Of a DNA stretch of 64,000 nt, positions 21,926-34,329 are shown in pieces (position 1 is the first letter of the stretch; each line of letters starts with the position of its first letter). The translations under genes were made by a program, and so were the position numbers. The DNA lies in contig ML058449.1 in NCBI GenBank assembly GCA_003013855.2, positions 2,728,001 to 2,792,000 on the forward strand, read 5' to 3'. The DNA comes from Liriodendron chinense (lineage: Eukaryota; Streptophyta; Magnoliopsida; Magnoliales; Magnoliaceae). The notes beneath the pieces are model-generated. The model was not told where the DNA came from and did no database searches. It was given only the letters and a program-made list of their open reading frames with translations.

Positions 21926-24027
21926 TGAATTGGAAAAAGGATGAGAAATTGTACAGGTTGAAAACTTCCTTAGGAGCCTATGAAAGTTTTGGATCAATCT
22001 TATATGTGTGTTTCTCTTCATCCATGCCTTGTGACCGCATGAATAGGTTGGATGACAAACAAAACATCACTGTTGAGTGTTGGCCCTGGAAAGGTTAATA
22101 CTGTGGACATCATTATAGCTACTGTTGCCTGTGGTGTGGTCCACTAGAGCTTTCGATATGCTTCAATTTTGGGCTCATGTCATAAAATAGGCAACTTAAA
22201 CAGATGGACAACATGATAAGACATGCACACATGTTGGGCCAGTGGGAATTGAACGCCTACTGTTGAAAACTTCTTGGGCCACGTTTGGATCAAGCTGCCC
22301 TTCATCCATATCTGTGTGACCTTGTGAGCAGGTTGGACGACAAAAGAAACATCACAGTTGGCCCAAAAAAGGTTTACAAAGAGGGCATCATTATAGACAC
22401 CGTTTCCTCTGGTGTGGTTCACTTGAGCTTTGGATATTTTTCAATTTTCTACTCATGCCCTATGACGGGCATAAGGCACACATGTCACGGTGGCTAAAAC
22501 AGATGGATGGAGTGGATAAGACATATCATGGTGGGTCGTCGATAGTTTACTCAGTATGTCAGTACGCAATCCACGTCCCTTCACCGTTGGGTCCAGGGCC
22601 ACAAACTACGATGGACAGTCACAACCGTCTATCCTCTGTATGGGCCATGTTCCAGATTCCACTAACCACACTGGAAACGATGATCCTGACCATTGTTTGG
22701 TTGACTTGAGTATCGGCTGCAAGTATTCTTTTCAGTTGTCCACGTCCAGATCGATTCGCACAGACTTCTTAATGTGGCACGTGTTGTGCTTGTGCAGCAA
22801 GTACTGCCATGACGGTACTGATCATCGGACGCGGATTTCTGCGAAAGCTTTGGAAGTTCCTGCGCTGGGAACCTAAGTAGGCCCATAGTGATGTTTTCTG
22901 ATAAATCCACCACGTCCATCCGTTTTGGGAGCTTCGCTTTAGGACATCAGAACAAAATGAACCAGATCCAAGACTCAAGTGAGCCGAAAACGTGAGGATT
23001 GACCATCCACAGTTGAAATATTTGTGGGGCCACAGGAGTTTCGAATCAGGCTAATATTTGTGTTTTCAAGTTCATCCCAGTAGTAGGTGACGCTATGAAT
23101 GGTATGGATGTTATATAAACATCACTGTGGATCCCAGGGAGGATTCAACGGTAGTATTTCCCTACCCACCTTTTCCTTTAGTGAGGCCCACTTGAGTCTT
23201 GGATCCGGTTCATTTTTGTTCTCATGTCCTAAAATAAGCTCCCAAAATGGATGGACGGGGTGGATTTACCAGAAAACATCACTGTGGGACCCCAGCCTAA
23301 GTTCGAACCTCCTGCGCATCCTACCAAAAATCCGCGCTTGAGGCTTAACCGGAGTAGGGAGTCCATTGTTTGGTGGACTTGAATATCGGCTGTAAGTATT
23401 CTTTTCAGTTGTCCACGTCCCACTCAATTCCGTACAGACTTCTTATTGTGGCACGTGTTGTGCAGCAAGTATGCCATGACGGTACTGATCATCCAACTAA
23501 AAACCGCGCTTGAGGCTTAACCGAAGTACGGAGTCCATTGTTTGGTTGACTTGAATATCGGCTGTGTTGTGCAACAAGTATGCCATGACGGTACTGATCA
23601 TCCAACCAATTTGAGGCTTAACTGGAGCAGGGAGTCCATTGACTTGAATATCGGCTGCAAGTATTCTTTTTCAGTTGTCCACGTCTAGCTCGATTCCGTA
23701 CAGACTTTTTAATGTGGCACGTGTTGTGCAGCAAGTATGCCGTGACGGTACTGATCATCCCAATCAAAAACGGCGCTTGAGACTTAATCGGAGCAGGGAG
23801 GACACCCATATCCAAGAAAGTAGTAAACTGAATGAAGATAAATTTCTGTTTCAATCAGTAAGTCTCAGGTTCAAATGCTAAGTAGACGCACTAACTTACA
23901 CCGAGTGGATGTATTGTATGACTAATAGAGTCGGTATGTCACCCAGCTAACAGAGTGGTTGTGTTGCATAACTAACATAAAAGAAGAAGAAAAAAACCTC
24001 GTTTCAACACTGAGGTCCTAGTATCAA
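21926..24027. repeat. Cluster of MULE-like dispersed repeats
   Basis: Several overlapping degenerate copies of the family with phrases such as GTGGGGCCCAC, TTGGATCA and GATGGACGGTGTGGAT. Similar copies are at 19823, 48770, 49230-52190 and 52550. One copy (52550-52943) has TIRs and a 9-10-bp target duplication, so the family is probably MULE-derived. No gene is seen. Confidence 0.5.
22690..23765 (+). repeat. ~130-bp unit repeated four times
   Basis: Copies near 22690-22830, 23365-23490, 23535-23610 (shortened) and 23640-23760 share GACTTGAATATCGGCTG, TCAGTTGTCCACGTC, GTGGCACGTGTTGTGC and GACGGTACTGATCATC. The last three are close to tandem. GTGGCACGTGTTG contains a CACGTG G-box core. The origin is unknown. 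Confidence 0.75.
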
Positions 24028-24151
24028 TGAAATTGTGTCACTTTGATTACAATTATGGACGCGTATGCGTGCGGAAGTTTAGATGAGCAAATAGAGTTAT
24101 GGCTAAGTCCTAGAGGGTGATAAAGACCTTTTTGAAAGTCTTTTCACCTAC
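24028..24151 (-). mobile_element. Element X left LTR, segment 1
   Basis: TGAAATTGTGTCACTTTGAT and what follows match the right LTR from 46578 onward. The segment ends at the target site CCTAC, where solo LTR Y begins. Confidence 0.85.
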
Positions 24152-25039
24152 TGTTAGAACTAGAAAACGCTATAAGGACATTTTCTGTGTAATGTTGCTC
24201 TGGGGTTCTGAGTAATGGAAACATTCATAGACATTCACAAGCATTCATAAAAGTATACACAAGAAAGATATCGCAAGGCAAATTTTATTCCAGAGATTCT
24301 GAGATCTTGTACATTCCAGGCCGTAATCTGACACGAGCCATTAATTACATCGAATGATCGATGACCCTTGATTAAAGGTCAAAAGACTAAGTCAACGGGG
24401 ACCATGATCTTTGAGTTCGTGGTCGTAGAGACCTATGTATATTTGTTATGGACTGAGCTATCTTGTGAATAGGTTGGATGCATATGTCCCATGTTTTGAC
24501 CGGATATCCGAGCAGAGACTGTTAGAGTTCTTAACTGAGAGGGTACGACTCTGGGTCTGCCGCCATCGTTTTTGGACATGCGACCTCAAGAAGACTGATC
24601 CGCAATTGTATGTACCTGAGCAGCCCAACTGACGAATATCGTTTGGATGGGTAGGGCATTGACCATTTCCAAGATATCAATCTTTTAACAAGCTTCATGT
24701 GATAGTTTGGAACTATTTTGATCTGGTTTATTGTGTTAACCATAGTCCCGTTTGCTTAGTCCGAACTTTTAATTCGGGTCATATTATGATAGTACATGTA
24801 AGAATGATATATTGGCATGATTCTAGGTGCTGGTGACCTCTTTCCGAGAAACTACTGCATTCATCGCGTTGAATCATATCAGACTCTGAAGGCTTGCATT
24901 CTCTTCATTAGGTGTCCCGGAGGGGTGACTTGATTGTCCCGTTGCGTCCAGAACGCTCGACATACCTAAAATAGGCTAAAACTGGGCCCGAAGCATCACA
25001 AAATGAAGATTTGGGGATGCTGAAATTGATGTTTAAAGT

Positions 25040-25390
25040 ATTGATTTTTCTGATGCGTTGGACTTGATTTCTCTGATGCTCTGGGGTCAGTGCATCGAAA
25101 AATAACTTGGTTGGAAAATGCTGATTTTTCTAATACGCTGGACCTGATTTTTCTGATGCACTAGGGTCAGTGCATCGATAAAATACTTAGTTTAAATGTC
25201 GCTGATTTATTCGATGCGCTGGCAGTCAGTGCATCGATAAAATAACTTGTCTGGAAAATGCTGATTTTTCTGATGTGCTGGACCTGATTTTTCTGATGCA
25301 CTGGGGTCAGTGCATCGATAAAATATTTAGTTTAAATGTCGCTGATTTATTCGACGCGCTGGCAGTTAGTGCATCAATAAAATAGGTCGA
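25040..25390 (+). repeat. Tandem array in Y: GATGCGCTGG / GTGCATCGATAAAAT units
   Basis: Alternating units hold CTGATTTTTCTGATGC, GGGGTCAGTGCATCGATAAA and GCTGATTTATTCGATGCGCT, repeated about three times with a period near 125 bp. Confidence 0.75.
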
Positions 25391-25671
25391 GCCCAACTTG
25401 GGGTATTTTTGTGATGCGCCACCATACTTGTGTGATTTTAAATTGTTTCTACGCCGGACCTGCAATTGTCGTCAATGAATTTCCGGCGAAGGATTCCGAT
25501 GATCAGAAAGGGATTTCGATGATCGGAAAAGGATTCTAGTTGTTGGAAAGGGGTTCCGGTGGTCGGAAAAAGGGTTCTGGCAAAGGATTCTGGCGGACAC
25601 TCAAAATACCCAGCAGACAAAGCCCTCTCTCTCTCTCCCTGGATATGTCCTAATGAACAGGAAAGAAGGGG

Positions 25672-25679
25672 TATTTATA
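25672..25679 (-). promoter_or_regulatory. TATA box of LTR Y (reverse strand)
   Basis: On the - strand GGTATAAATACCCC matches a strong plant TATA context. It is preceded, in that orientation, by the tandem array at 25795-26165. It supports reading Y on the - strand. Confidence 0.5.
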
Positions 25680-25794
25680 CCAGAAAATACCGGAGGTCGG
25701 CCAATAGGAAGCCACCACGTGTAGTGAATCGATAAATTAGTCAAAAATAGGGTTAGCGCATCAAGAAAATGGTCCGACGCATCGAGAAATTCAC

Positions 25795-26165
25795 TTCCGA
25801 AAAATGCTGAATTTCTTGATGCGCTGGTTGTCAGTGCATCTGAAATTCACTTGAAAATACTAAATTTCTCGATGCGCTGGCTGTTAGTGCAGTCCAGAAA
25901 TTCACTTGAAAATGTGCTGATTTCTCGATGCGCTGGTTACCAGTGCATCTTGAAAATCATTTGAAAATACTAAATTTCTCAATACGCTAGCTGTCGGTGT
26001 GTCCTTGAAATTCACTTAAAAATGTTGAATTTCTCGATGCGCTGGCTATCCATGCGTCCTGAAATTCACTTTAAAATGTTGAATTTCTCGATGCGCTGGC
26101 TAGTCAGTGCCACCTGAAATTCACTTGAAAATGGTGAATTTCTCGATGCGTTGACAGTGAATTTA
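25795..26165 (+). repeat. ~60-bp tandem array in Y
   Basis: About six units of the form AATTTCTCGATGCGCTGG, CTGTCAGTGCATC, TGAAATTCACTTGAAAAT. Units vary by point changes and small deletions. The GATGCGCT motif is shared with the other two arrays of this LTR. Confidence 0.8.
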
Positions 26166-26412
26166 CTGATGCACTGACGGACGTCCTATTTTAGCTGTTT
26201 GTTTTAAATTTGTTAAATAATAAGTTTGTGTGGCCCACTTGGTGATGAATGGTAATGCACTGGTTATGTTTATTCATGATTGTAGGTTTATTCCGTAAAA
26301 TGAAAATTTAATAAAATATATATAAAAAAAAGGAGTCTTTATGTCTCGTTACTGAGGGCACGTTGTCCTGTAACACTTAAGTTTGTCTTTGCATGGAATG
26401 GATAATGACATG

Positions 26413-26714
26413 TGAGTGGTGAATAGTGAATGCACTCGATGAATAGTGTTCGTGCTCGATGAATAGTGTATGCGCTAGGTGAATAGTATACGCGCTAGAT
26501 GAATAGTAATACGCTAAGTAAGCTAAGTGAATAATGATGCGCTAGATGAATAGTGATGCGCTAGGTGAATAGTATACACGCTCGATGAATAGTGATGCAC
26601 TAGGTGAATAGTGTACGCGCTGGATGAATAATGATGTGCTAGATGAATAGTGATGCGCTAGATGAATAGTGTACGCGCTAGATGAATAGTGATGCGCTAG
26701 GTGAACAGTGATGC
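26413..26714 (+). repeat. ~20-bp GATGAATAGTGATGCGCTAG array, continued at 35665
   Basis: About fourteen units of GATGAATAGTGATGCGCTAG with variants. Element Z inserted inside the array; it resumes for about two units at 35665-35706. The Z target copy GATGC is part of the unit. Confidence 0.85.
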
Positions 26715-27215
26715 TGTCACGCTACAAAATTCGGGACTCGAGTACAACAACTCAAAGCCCTAGTTCCAGGGTGTGAATTTAAAAATTCGAGCATAGATTC
26801 CTTGAGATTATATTCCGTACATCGCATATCTAAAATAAATCCCAAATATAATTTTTTCTACTAATGTCTTGTTACATTGAATCTGATAAAAATAAATAAA
26901 CTATGATTGACTCCTCGAGTAGAATGTGAACCTTTGAGTACTCTTCTCTGCCTATGTCCTTTTTTTTTCTTCCTGAAGACCTACAAAACTGTGGTGATTT
27001 TGGTGAGCTAAAAGCCTAGTGAGATCATTTTCAACATAAGAAAATTTCAATTGAATTAAGATAAGATCATATACAATTCTTTATATGAAAAGTTATTTTC
27101 ATGTAACATCTAAATAATTTTGGTGAGTTGTGTCCTTGAATGATGCTTGTGAGTATAGCATGATGCCATGGATGCACATGTTCAATGTATGATAAATTAA
27201 ATAAATAAATAAATA

Positions 27216-27248
<33 letters not shown>

Positions 27249-29665
27249 ATATATGGGCAAATCAACTATGCCTCCCATCTTCAACCGAGCAAATCAACCA
27301 TGCTCAACATCTCCAACCGCGCAAATCAACCATGCCTTGGGTAAATCACCCATGCCCGACGAACAGATCCCTCTGCCCTTGGATGTTAGGATACCTATTG
27401 CAAGTCAACCATGCTCACTTAACCCAGAGTGTAGCGGGGCGGCAAATGAACCATGTACGCCGGGAGTCAAATCAACCATGCTCCCGTTCCATCATCCAAA
27501 AATAAATAAAAAAATATGTATAAAGAATGCATATGAATGTCATGGATCATGAAAGCAATACTCAGCACACGATGCATTCAATAATTCAATTCTAAACACA
27601 CCATGCCTGTGATTCACATGTTTAGTTAATTCTAGTATCTATTTCATAACTTAATCGTCAATTAAAGTGGATTATCTTATAGTAACGTATAAAATCTACT
27701 TTGTTTTATAAAGAAGTAACATCAAGTGAGAATAGTATGAACGTATCAAGTTAGGGTGCGACTAGGGAATGAATTTCTTACTCGAATCATAAAGAGAGAT
27801 GGAAGTAAATTAAATCGAAACTTAGATTAAATCCCTTACCTAGGATCTTATTTGAGTAGTCGAGATGGAATTTAAGATTTAATACTTTAAACATCTAAGC
27901 CTCGACTTACAAAGCAACTAGAAGAAAAAGAATTCAGAATTAGAAACTCTAAAAACTAGATTTTGATCATGATAGGAAATTACTGAGGAAAATCAAAAGG
28001 AAAACCTCGGGAAGAATTACTCACAGTATATGACGACTCCTAGGTTCCAAGCAATCCCAATTCGAATCTGACTCGACTCAGTGAGTTGACTCGCTGGGAC
28101 AACCTCTTCTTCTTCTCTTCCTTCTTCCTTCCTTCTTTCTTTCTTTCTTCTTTCTTTCTTTCTTTTCTCCTTATTCTCTTCTTTCTTCTTCCAGACATGG
28201 AACGGGGTCCAGCAGGAGTATGGGTAGCACACTTCCTCTCTCTAGAACGTTCTCCTCTCTCTCTCTCTCACGGTCTCTCTTTCTATCATGGTCTCTCTCT
28301 CTCTCTCTCAGACTTTCTGGAGAAAGGCAGGAACGGACAGATGGGTTTTATAATGTTGCAAGGTTGGTGCGGAAGAGGTTTAGGATCCAGACGGTTTTGG
28401 CGTTGGCACCGCCTGAGAATCAATCCGTCCGACTTTCTTGCACTTGATCACTTAGGAACCGTAGGGATGGTAGGTGGGGTCCACAAGAAGATATGGGTGA
28501 AGTTTAGAGAGACCATGCATAGCAAATCGGAAGATCTTGATCGTTTAAGTCTTGAACGGTGGTTTGGAGTGAGCCATACAGGGCGTGATTGGTAGCAAGA
28601 TTTGGGGAATTAAGTTCAGGTGGGGCGCCATCAGAATGGACGGACCAGATTAGGTGTGGGGTCACGCTGGTGAACGACTTGGAAGCCACGAAAACGGCAG
28701 TGTCTGCTGCTGTGAAACAATCCGAGAAGAAGAAGTTCTCCGTGCGTGCGTCGCATAGAATAGTGGGTGACCGACTGGTCAGTACACACGAGGTCCACTA
28801 TGATTGATTCGGGTTATCTGCTCCATCAGACAGGTCTACTATCCAATTTTAACCGCTGTCATGAAATTTGAGACGAATCTGAGTTAAAATGGGCCGTTTA
28901 TGGCCTAATTTTCGATTAGGGCATTTGTAGGATGATCGAAGAGCTAAAATTCGATGTGTAAAGCTAAAATGTGCTCTAAAGCTCGTATATGAAGTTTTGC
29001 ATGAAAGCGATTGTCAAAAATCATATTACTTAAAAATGGTAGTTTAACTTAAATTTAACTAATGGCATTTTCGTAATTACCGTAAATTTACGAGTTTTGT
29101 AAAATCTAACACTTCCTTGTTGTTTTAGGGTTTATTCTGAGCAACTTTAATAAAGAGATCATATGCTAACTCTCGACGAATTATTTATTATTAATTTATC
29201 AATATTAAAAGTTATTTAATCTATTAAATAATTTATTAAATTATGATTTAAATTATTCAAGAAACCTGAGGTGTTATATGTACATCTGAGAAGGTCCATA
29301 GGGCCGGAAAGTCAATGATCTAAACATATTTCTAGTGACAGATAAGATGGACGAATCGAATTTATGGACAGACATGTGTATAGGTCAGTGTGGAGATCGA
29401 ACGGTTGGTCTACGTTGATCGCGTTGTTCGAAATCGAAGTGGACGGTTAGATCTTTCAATCTAGCAATGATAGATCATTTTAACGGTCAGTCAATTAACT
29501 TAACTAAGCACATTAAGTTTTTCAGAGGCCTATAAGTGTCGGAATACGTATAAAAGTGTATACTTGTGTATACACGTGTGAACAACACGGCCTAGAATTT
29601 AATTTCTCACGTGTGAACATGCACTCGCGTACTTACTCGTGCGCTTAAATTTTTGAGGTATTACA
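26715..29665 (-). mobile_element. 3' LTR of element Z
   Basis: 2951 bp. Its reverse complement matches solo LTR Z2 (37088-40388) end to end. It carries a (GCAAATCAACCATGC)-type subrepeat at 27253-27480, a pyrimidine tract at 28105-28195 and a GACTCGACTCAGTGAG motif near 28070. On its own strand it begins TGTAATACC and has a second LTR-like start about 380 bp in. Confidence 0.88.
27194..27254 (+). repeat. (AAAT)n/(AT)n microsatellite
   Basis: A run of AAAT units passes into about eleven AT units and then ATTTAT variants. It lies in the R/U5 part of Z's LTR; Z2 has only a weak counterpart. Confidence 0.85.
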
Positions 29666-29676
29666 TTCTACCACCC
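29666..29676 (-). promoter_or_regulatory. Polypurine tract of element Z
   Basis: On the - strand GGGTGGTAGAA abuts the LTR start TGTAATACC. It resembles the GGGGGGTGGTT tract of the LARD element, supporting a relationship between the two families. Confidence 0.6.
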
Positions 29677-30630
29677 TGTTCGCTTCCCCGAGTGCAGGGT
29701 TGCAATGTAGTAATAATCTCGGTAAGACCGAGGTCGATCCACAGGGACTTCTGTAGGAATCCACAAAACACTTCCAATAGTTCTACTAAAGAGCTAACAA
29801 ACAGATTTGATGTAAATAGTAATGTTGAATTAAACTGAAGGTAATCAATTAATAAAAGGCGCTAGGGGTTCAAGGATCCACTTGTAGCAATCCTTGATGC
29901 TCAATTCGCTGTGGTTTCTCACTTTCTCAACTAAAATCGAAATTAAGTTCTATCTAGTCAGATGATATAACAGTTAAACCAAACAATCCGCCATATGTAA
30001 GATCCATGTATACAATTCACTCAATGCAAGCTAGGACGAGCATACTCAATTGCATAGGTCAGTGCCAATTCCAATAGGCTAAGATCACAATCATAACCAT
30101 CATTAAATCCTGTCATAAGACAAAACTAGATCATGATTTGAACTTAATTCAAATCACATACACAGTCTCATGTACTTCAGAATTTTCAGAAAAGTAGACT
30201 TTTGGTAAGAAGTTCCCACATGAAGATCATAAATCTAGAGTGTATTCCAATTCCTCAGATCATACAGGTCTAGACTAGTCCATAACAATTAAGAACTCAA
30301 GCAATTCTTCCAAACATCCATGAGTCATCATAGGACTAAGAAAAACTACTTAGTACTTGAATTAAACTTCAAACCATTGTTCTTCAATAGAAATCCAACT
30401 TAAACCAAATCAAACGAATTGAAACATCTTAGACTCACTACAAGCTTCACCTCTTAGCCCTAGCTAAGAGGTTTAGCCGTTCATGATCCAAGGAAACATG
30501 AAAACAACTAAACAAAGTATAAAACTAGAAAGCAAACTAGGAGGAGTTGTAGAACTCCGAAATCAACTTCCGTCATCTTCCATCATGCTCAATCTATTCT
30601 AGGATGCCCTAGGAACGATCCCTGGGTGTC

Positions 30631-30640
30631 CTTTTATAGT
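30631..30640 (-). promoter_or_regulatory. TATA box of the Athila LTR
   Basis: ACTATAAAAG on the - strand, with the ACCGGTC-rich array 100-360 bp upstream in the same orientation. Confidence 0.6.
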
Positions 30641-30744
30641 GGGGAAGCTCTGCAGCGTCGGAATCATCCAGAAGATGCGTAAGGTTACGCAGTGCGCAGA
30701 GAATATCGGAGCCCGAATAGGAAACTTGTTGTTTGAACGCATGG

Positions 30745-30995
30745 CTGACCGGTTGGACTGGGCTGGCCGACCGGTCGAACTGCTTATCCCATCATTCCAG
30801 CGTGCACAGGGGGTTATCAGACCTGTTGGCCGACCGGTCTAGACCGGTCGGACTAACTGGTTTAATTGTCCAGAGAGTTCAGCAGGGTCACCGACCTGTT
30901 GGCTGACCGGTCTTGACCGGTCGGACCAACTGGTCCTTTGTCCTGTAACCTTCACAGGGGCCGACAGGTCGGCCGATCGGTCTAGACTGGTTGGC
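30745..30995. repeat. ACCGGTC-rich palindrome array in Athila U3
   Basis: About ten copies of GACCGGT / ACCGGTC and near variants (TTGGCCGACCGGTCTAGACC and similar) in 250 bp. Many neighbouring copies are mutually inverted, so the stretch can form several hairpins. Confidence 0.8.
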
Positions 30996-31246
30996 CCTTG
31001 ATTATTTTCTTCTTTTTTCTTCTTTTCTTTCTTCTCTTTTCTCCCTCTTTCTTCTTTCTTCTTTGGTCCACCTTGGGCCTTCATTCAAAGAGTCCTAATG
31101 TATCCTTTTTTGTCTCCAATTGAGTGAAGTTTACTCTCGTTCCTACAATCACAAAACCATGCATTAGATTAGTCTTTAAATCATGAAAACTTTGCATAAT
31201 GAGTGATGAATTGGGGTTAGAATATGCACAATTAAGCACTCAACAA

Positions 31247-31267
31247 CCCCCCCCCCCCCCCCCCCCC
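31247..31267 (-). promoter_or_regulatory. 21-base C run: expanded PPT of the Athila element
   Basis: Twenty-one consecutive C on the + strand (G on the element strand) lie immediately before the LTR start. Athila elements normally have a short G-rich tract here, so this is probably a slippage-expanded plus-strand primer. Length may be unreliable in sequencing. Confidence 0.65.
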
Positions 31268-32450
31268 AACATTTTGCTAGTCCTGAGCAAAACATGCGTG
31301 AAACCAACTCCATTCTTCAAAACCCAACTCTCCTTCAGAAACTATTCTTCTATACATCCCGAGCCACACAAGTGTAAGAGTCAGAAAATTAGGTGAAAGA
31401 GGTTGAAATCGTAAACTCTCAAGACATAATAAGTGTCCATATGAAATTCCCACTGATTGGTTGATAAATAGAAGAACTTGAGCAAATTCAACCTAGTGTG
31501 CATAGTGAAAATTCATCTCATGAGTTTTCAGGATTATCTTTTTCATAGATCAACTAGACTATAGATCTCAAGGTATATAGAACAACAACAAGCCAATGAC
31601 AGGAGTTTGCCTTACTGTCATTCTGACAGCTTTCACACTACGTCCAATTTCCGGCTTTGGTTATGGGTAGACCATCCCCCAGTTGGTAATAGGTAGCCCT
31701 AATCGAAATTTTCCACTATTTTTTCATCATTCCCAATTTCATCCTTCCTTTTCCTTTTTCTTTTAAATTAGATAGGATTTTTAAAAATCCATATCTTTCG
31801 CTATTTTCCCATGGACAAGGATGGACAAAGTACCCCGGCTTTGTTTCTCAACACCTTAAAGCAAAGTCTAGCTAATCCACAAATCACATAATCCTTTCAC
31901 CCCATGAAAATCGTGTAATGTGAACTAGGTGTAAGAGTGTTCAAATTTTCTATCAATCACATAAATAGGGGAATTCTCATATAAAAACCATTATGTTAAG
32001 AGAAGTTCAAGACTTACAACATCATACACTTCGTATCCCCTCCTCTTATGCTCGTATCATCTCGAATGCATAACAGTAAGATTTTCTAAAAGAGTTTTGA
32101 AATTTTGAAAATTGAACAAGTTCTTACATGATTGCTTGAGATGTTACAAAACACTGGATCCATCCTAGTGATCCTACACCCTCCAACCAATTCTTGCATT
32201 GTCCTCAATGTAAAAGATATTCAATGAGCAAAACATGAGAGCAATCTAAAATAAAGGGGAGTGAGCAATGAAAGTACCTGAGAGAGTGAAAAGTGGAATT
32301 CTTTCTCCTTCTAATAAACCTATGAAAAAGTAAACAAAAGCAACAAAATCCTAATCCTAACTACTCTATACCTTCATCAGACTAGGAGATCAATCATCCT
32401 GATACACAGGATCAGTCAGAGGTATGAACAAACCTTCTGAATGAAACTTC
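31268..32450 (-). other. Athila region between integrase and PPT, no gene seen
   Basis: About 1.2 kb between the integrase end and the polypurine tract. Intact Athila elements often carry an env-like ORF here. I see no ORF above 65 codons with coding character, so any such gene is absent or fully decayed. Confidence 0.6.
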
Positions 32451-32454
32451 TCAA

Positions 32455-33534
32455 AGAATGGACTTTAAACGCCGACCATTCACCTTAAAGATGTTGCCGT
32501 TCCTCGAATTTAACAGCTCGACGGTCCCATATGGGTAGACAGTTTGCACAATGTAGGGACCGGTCCATCGAGATCTCAATTTCCCTGGAAATAAATGTAG
32601 GCGATAATTATACAGAAGGACTTTTTGATTAATCGTGAATGTCTTACGAAGAATGTTCTTATCATGAACACCTTCGTCTTGTCTTTGTAAATTCTCGCAT
32701 TTTCATAAGCTTCGTTCTGGAGTTTCGTAAGTTCATTCAATTGTAGTTTGCACAACGAGCTCGCCTTGTCAGAATCAAAATTCATCTTCTTTATTGCCCA
32801 ATACGCCCTATGTTCTAACTCCACAGGTAAGTGACAAGCCTTCCCATAGACAAGTCTATAGGGAGACATTCCAATAGGGGTCTTAAAAGAGGTACGGTAG
32901 GCCCAAAGTGCATCGGAAAGTCGAAGCGACCAATCCTTGCAATCGGGGTTCACCGTTTTCTCCAAGATATGTTTAATCTCCCTGTTGGATATCTCAGCTT
33001 GTCCACTTGTTTGTGGGTGATAGGGGGTGCTCACTTTGTGAGTTACACCATATTTCTTCCTTAAAGTTTCAAATGGGCGATTACAAAAGTGAGACCCTCC
33101 ATCATTAATGATGACTCGAGGTGTTCCAAACCGGAAAAGAATATTCTCTTTTAAGAAACGAATGACTGTTTTATGGTCATTATTCCGACATGTGATCGCC
33201 TTGACCCATTTGGACACATAGTCAACTGCAAGCAAGATATATATGTTTTCAAAAGAAGATAGGAATGGACCCATGAAATCGATGCCCCTAACAATAAAGA
33301 AATTTCGATTATTAAGATGGGATTGAGTGGCATCATATTTCTACGGGAGATTCCTCCGAATTTCTGACAAGACTCACATGTTTTGCAAAACTCATGTGTG
33401 TCCTTAAACATAGTGGGCCAATAAAACCCACATTGCAGAATTTTGGCTGTGGTCTTTTTAGCAAAAAAGTGGCCACCACATGCTTGAGAATGACAAAAGG
33501 AGATGATACTTTGTTGTTCATCATCTGGCACACA
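32455..33534 (-). pseudogene. Athila integrase, frameshifted and 5'-truncated
   Basis: On the - strand the HHCC zinc finger (CHSQACGGHFF, CKTCESCQ) spans about 33510-33350. The catalytic core follows from 33274 with AVDYVSKWV, INDGGSHF, TSGQAEISNREIKHILEKTVNP and ALWAYRTSFKTPIGMSPYRLVYGKACHLPVELEH, a string typical of Athila. The C-terminal domain near 32590-32460 (LRSRWTGPY, NIFKVNGRRLK) is in another frame. At least two frameshifts separate these parts. Protease, RT and RNase H are deleted at the 33535 junction. Confidence 0.88.
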
Positions 33535-34277
33535 TCTCCCGTTCTGTCATCCAAAAATAAATAAAGCATGTATATAAAGAATGCATATGAATGTTATGGA
33601 TCATGAAAGCAATTCTCAAGCATACAATGCCCTCGATAATTCAATTCTAATCACACCATGCATGTGATTCACATGTTTAGCTAATTCTAATGTCTATTTT
33701 ATAACTTAAGCGTCGATTAAAGTGGATTATCTTATGGTAGCGTATACAATCTACTTTGTTTTATAAAGAAGTAACATCAAGTGAGAATAGTATGAACATA
33801 TCATGTTAGGGTGCGACTAGAGAATGAATTTCTTACTTAGGATCATAAAGAGAGATAGAAGTAAATTAAATTGAAAACTTAGATTAAATCCCTTGCCTAG
33901 GATCTTATTCGAGGAGTCGAGATGAATTTAAGATCTAATACTTTAAACATCTAAGCCTCGACTTACAAAGCAACTAGAAGAAAAAGACTTCAGAATTGAA
34001 AACTCTAGAAATTAGATTTTGATTACGATAGGAATTACTGAGGAAAATCAAAAGGAAAACCTCGAGAAGAATCACTCACAGTATATGACGACTCCCAGGT
34101 TCCAAGCAAACCCAATACGAATTTGAGTTAACTCACTGAGGACAACCTCTTCTTCTTCTCTTCCTTCTTTCTTTTCTCCTTATTCTCTTCTTTCTTCTTT
34201 CAGACATGGAATGGGGTCCAGCAGGAGCAGAGGCAGAACGCTTCCTCTCTCTACACTGTTCTTTGTTTCTTTCTCAT

Positions 34278-34329
<52 letters not shown>

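Larger units (their letters stand above)
29677..31245 (-). mobile_element. Athila-type 3' LTR
   Basis: On the - strand it begins TGTTGAGTGCTTAATTGTGC directly after a G-tract and ends GCGAACA, giving TG...CA and 1569 bp. A TATA box lies at 30631-30640. The CTCGGTAAGACCGAGGTCGA segment near 29718 is typical of Athila LTRs as I know them. It sits 11 bp inside Z's interior, so Athila inserted next to Z's PPT. Confidence 0.75.

Noticed and set aside
24023..24027. Target duplication for copia element X
   Set aside because: The left flank (atcaa) and right flank (attga) are not direct repeats under any reasonable LTR border, so no TSD is claimed.
28086..28595. 169-codon ORF and the similar ORF at 34206-34568
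   Set aside because: They lie in the U3/R part of the two Z LTRs and are products of pyrimidine tracts. The Z2 copy does not keep them open.
29666..33534. Treating the Athila integrase as element Z's own interior
   Set aside because: An Athila-type LTR with its own TATA box and G-tract PPT lies between the integrase and Z's LTR, in the same orientation. The integrase therefore more likely belongs to a nested Athila than to Z.
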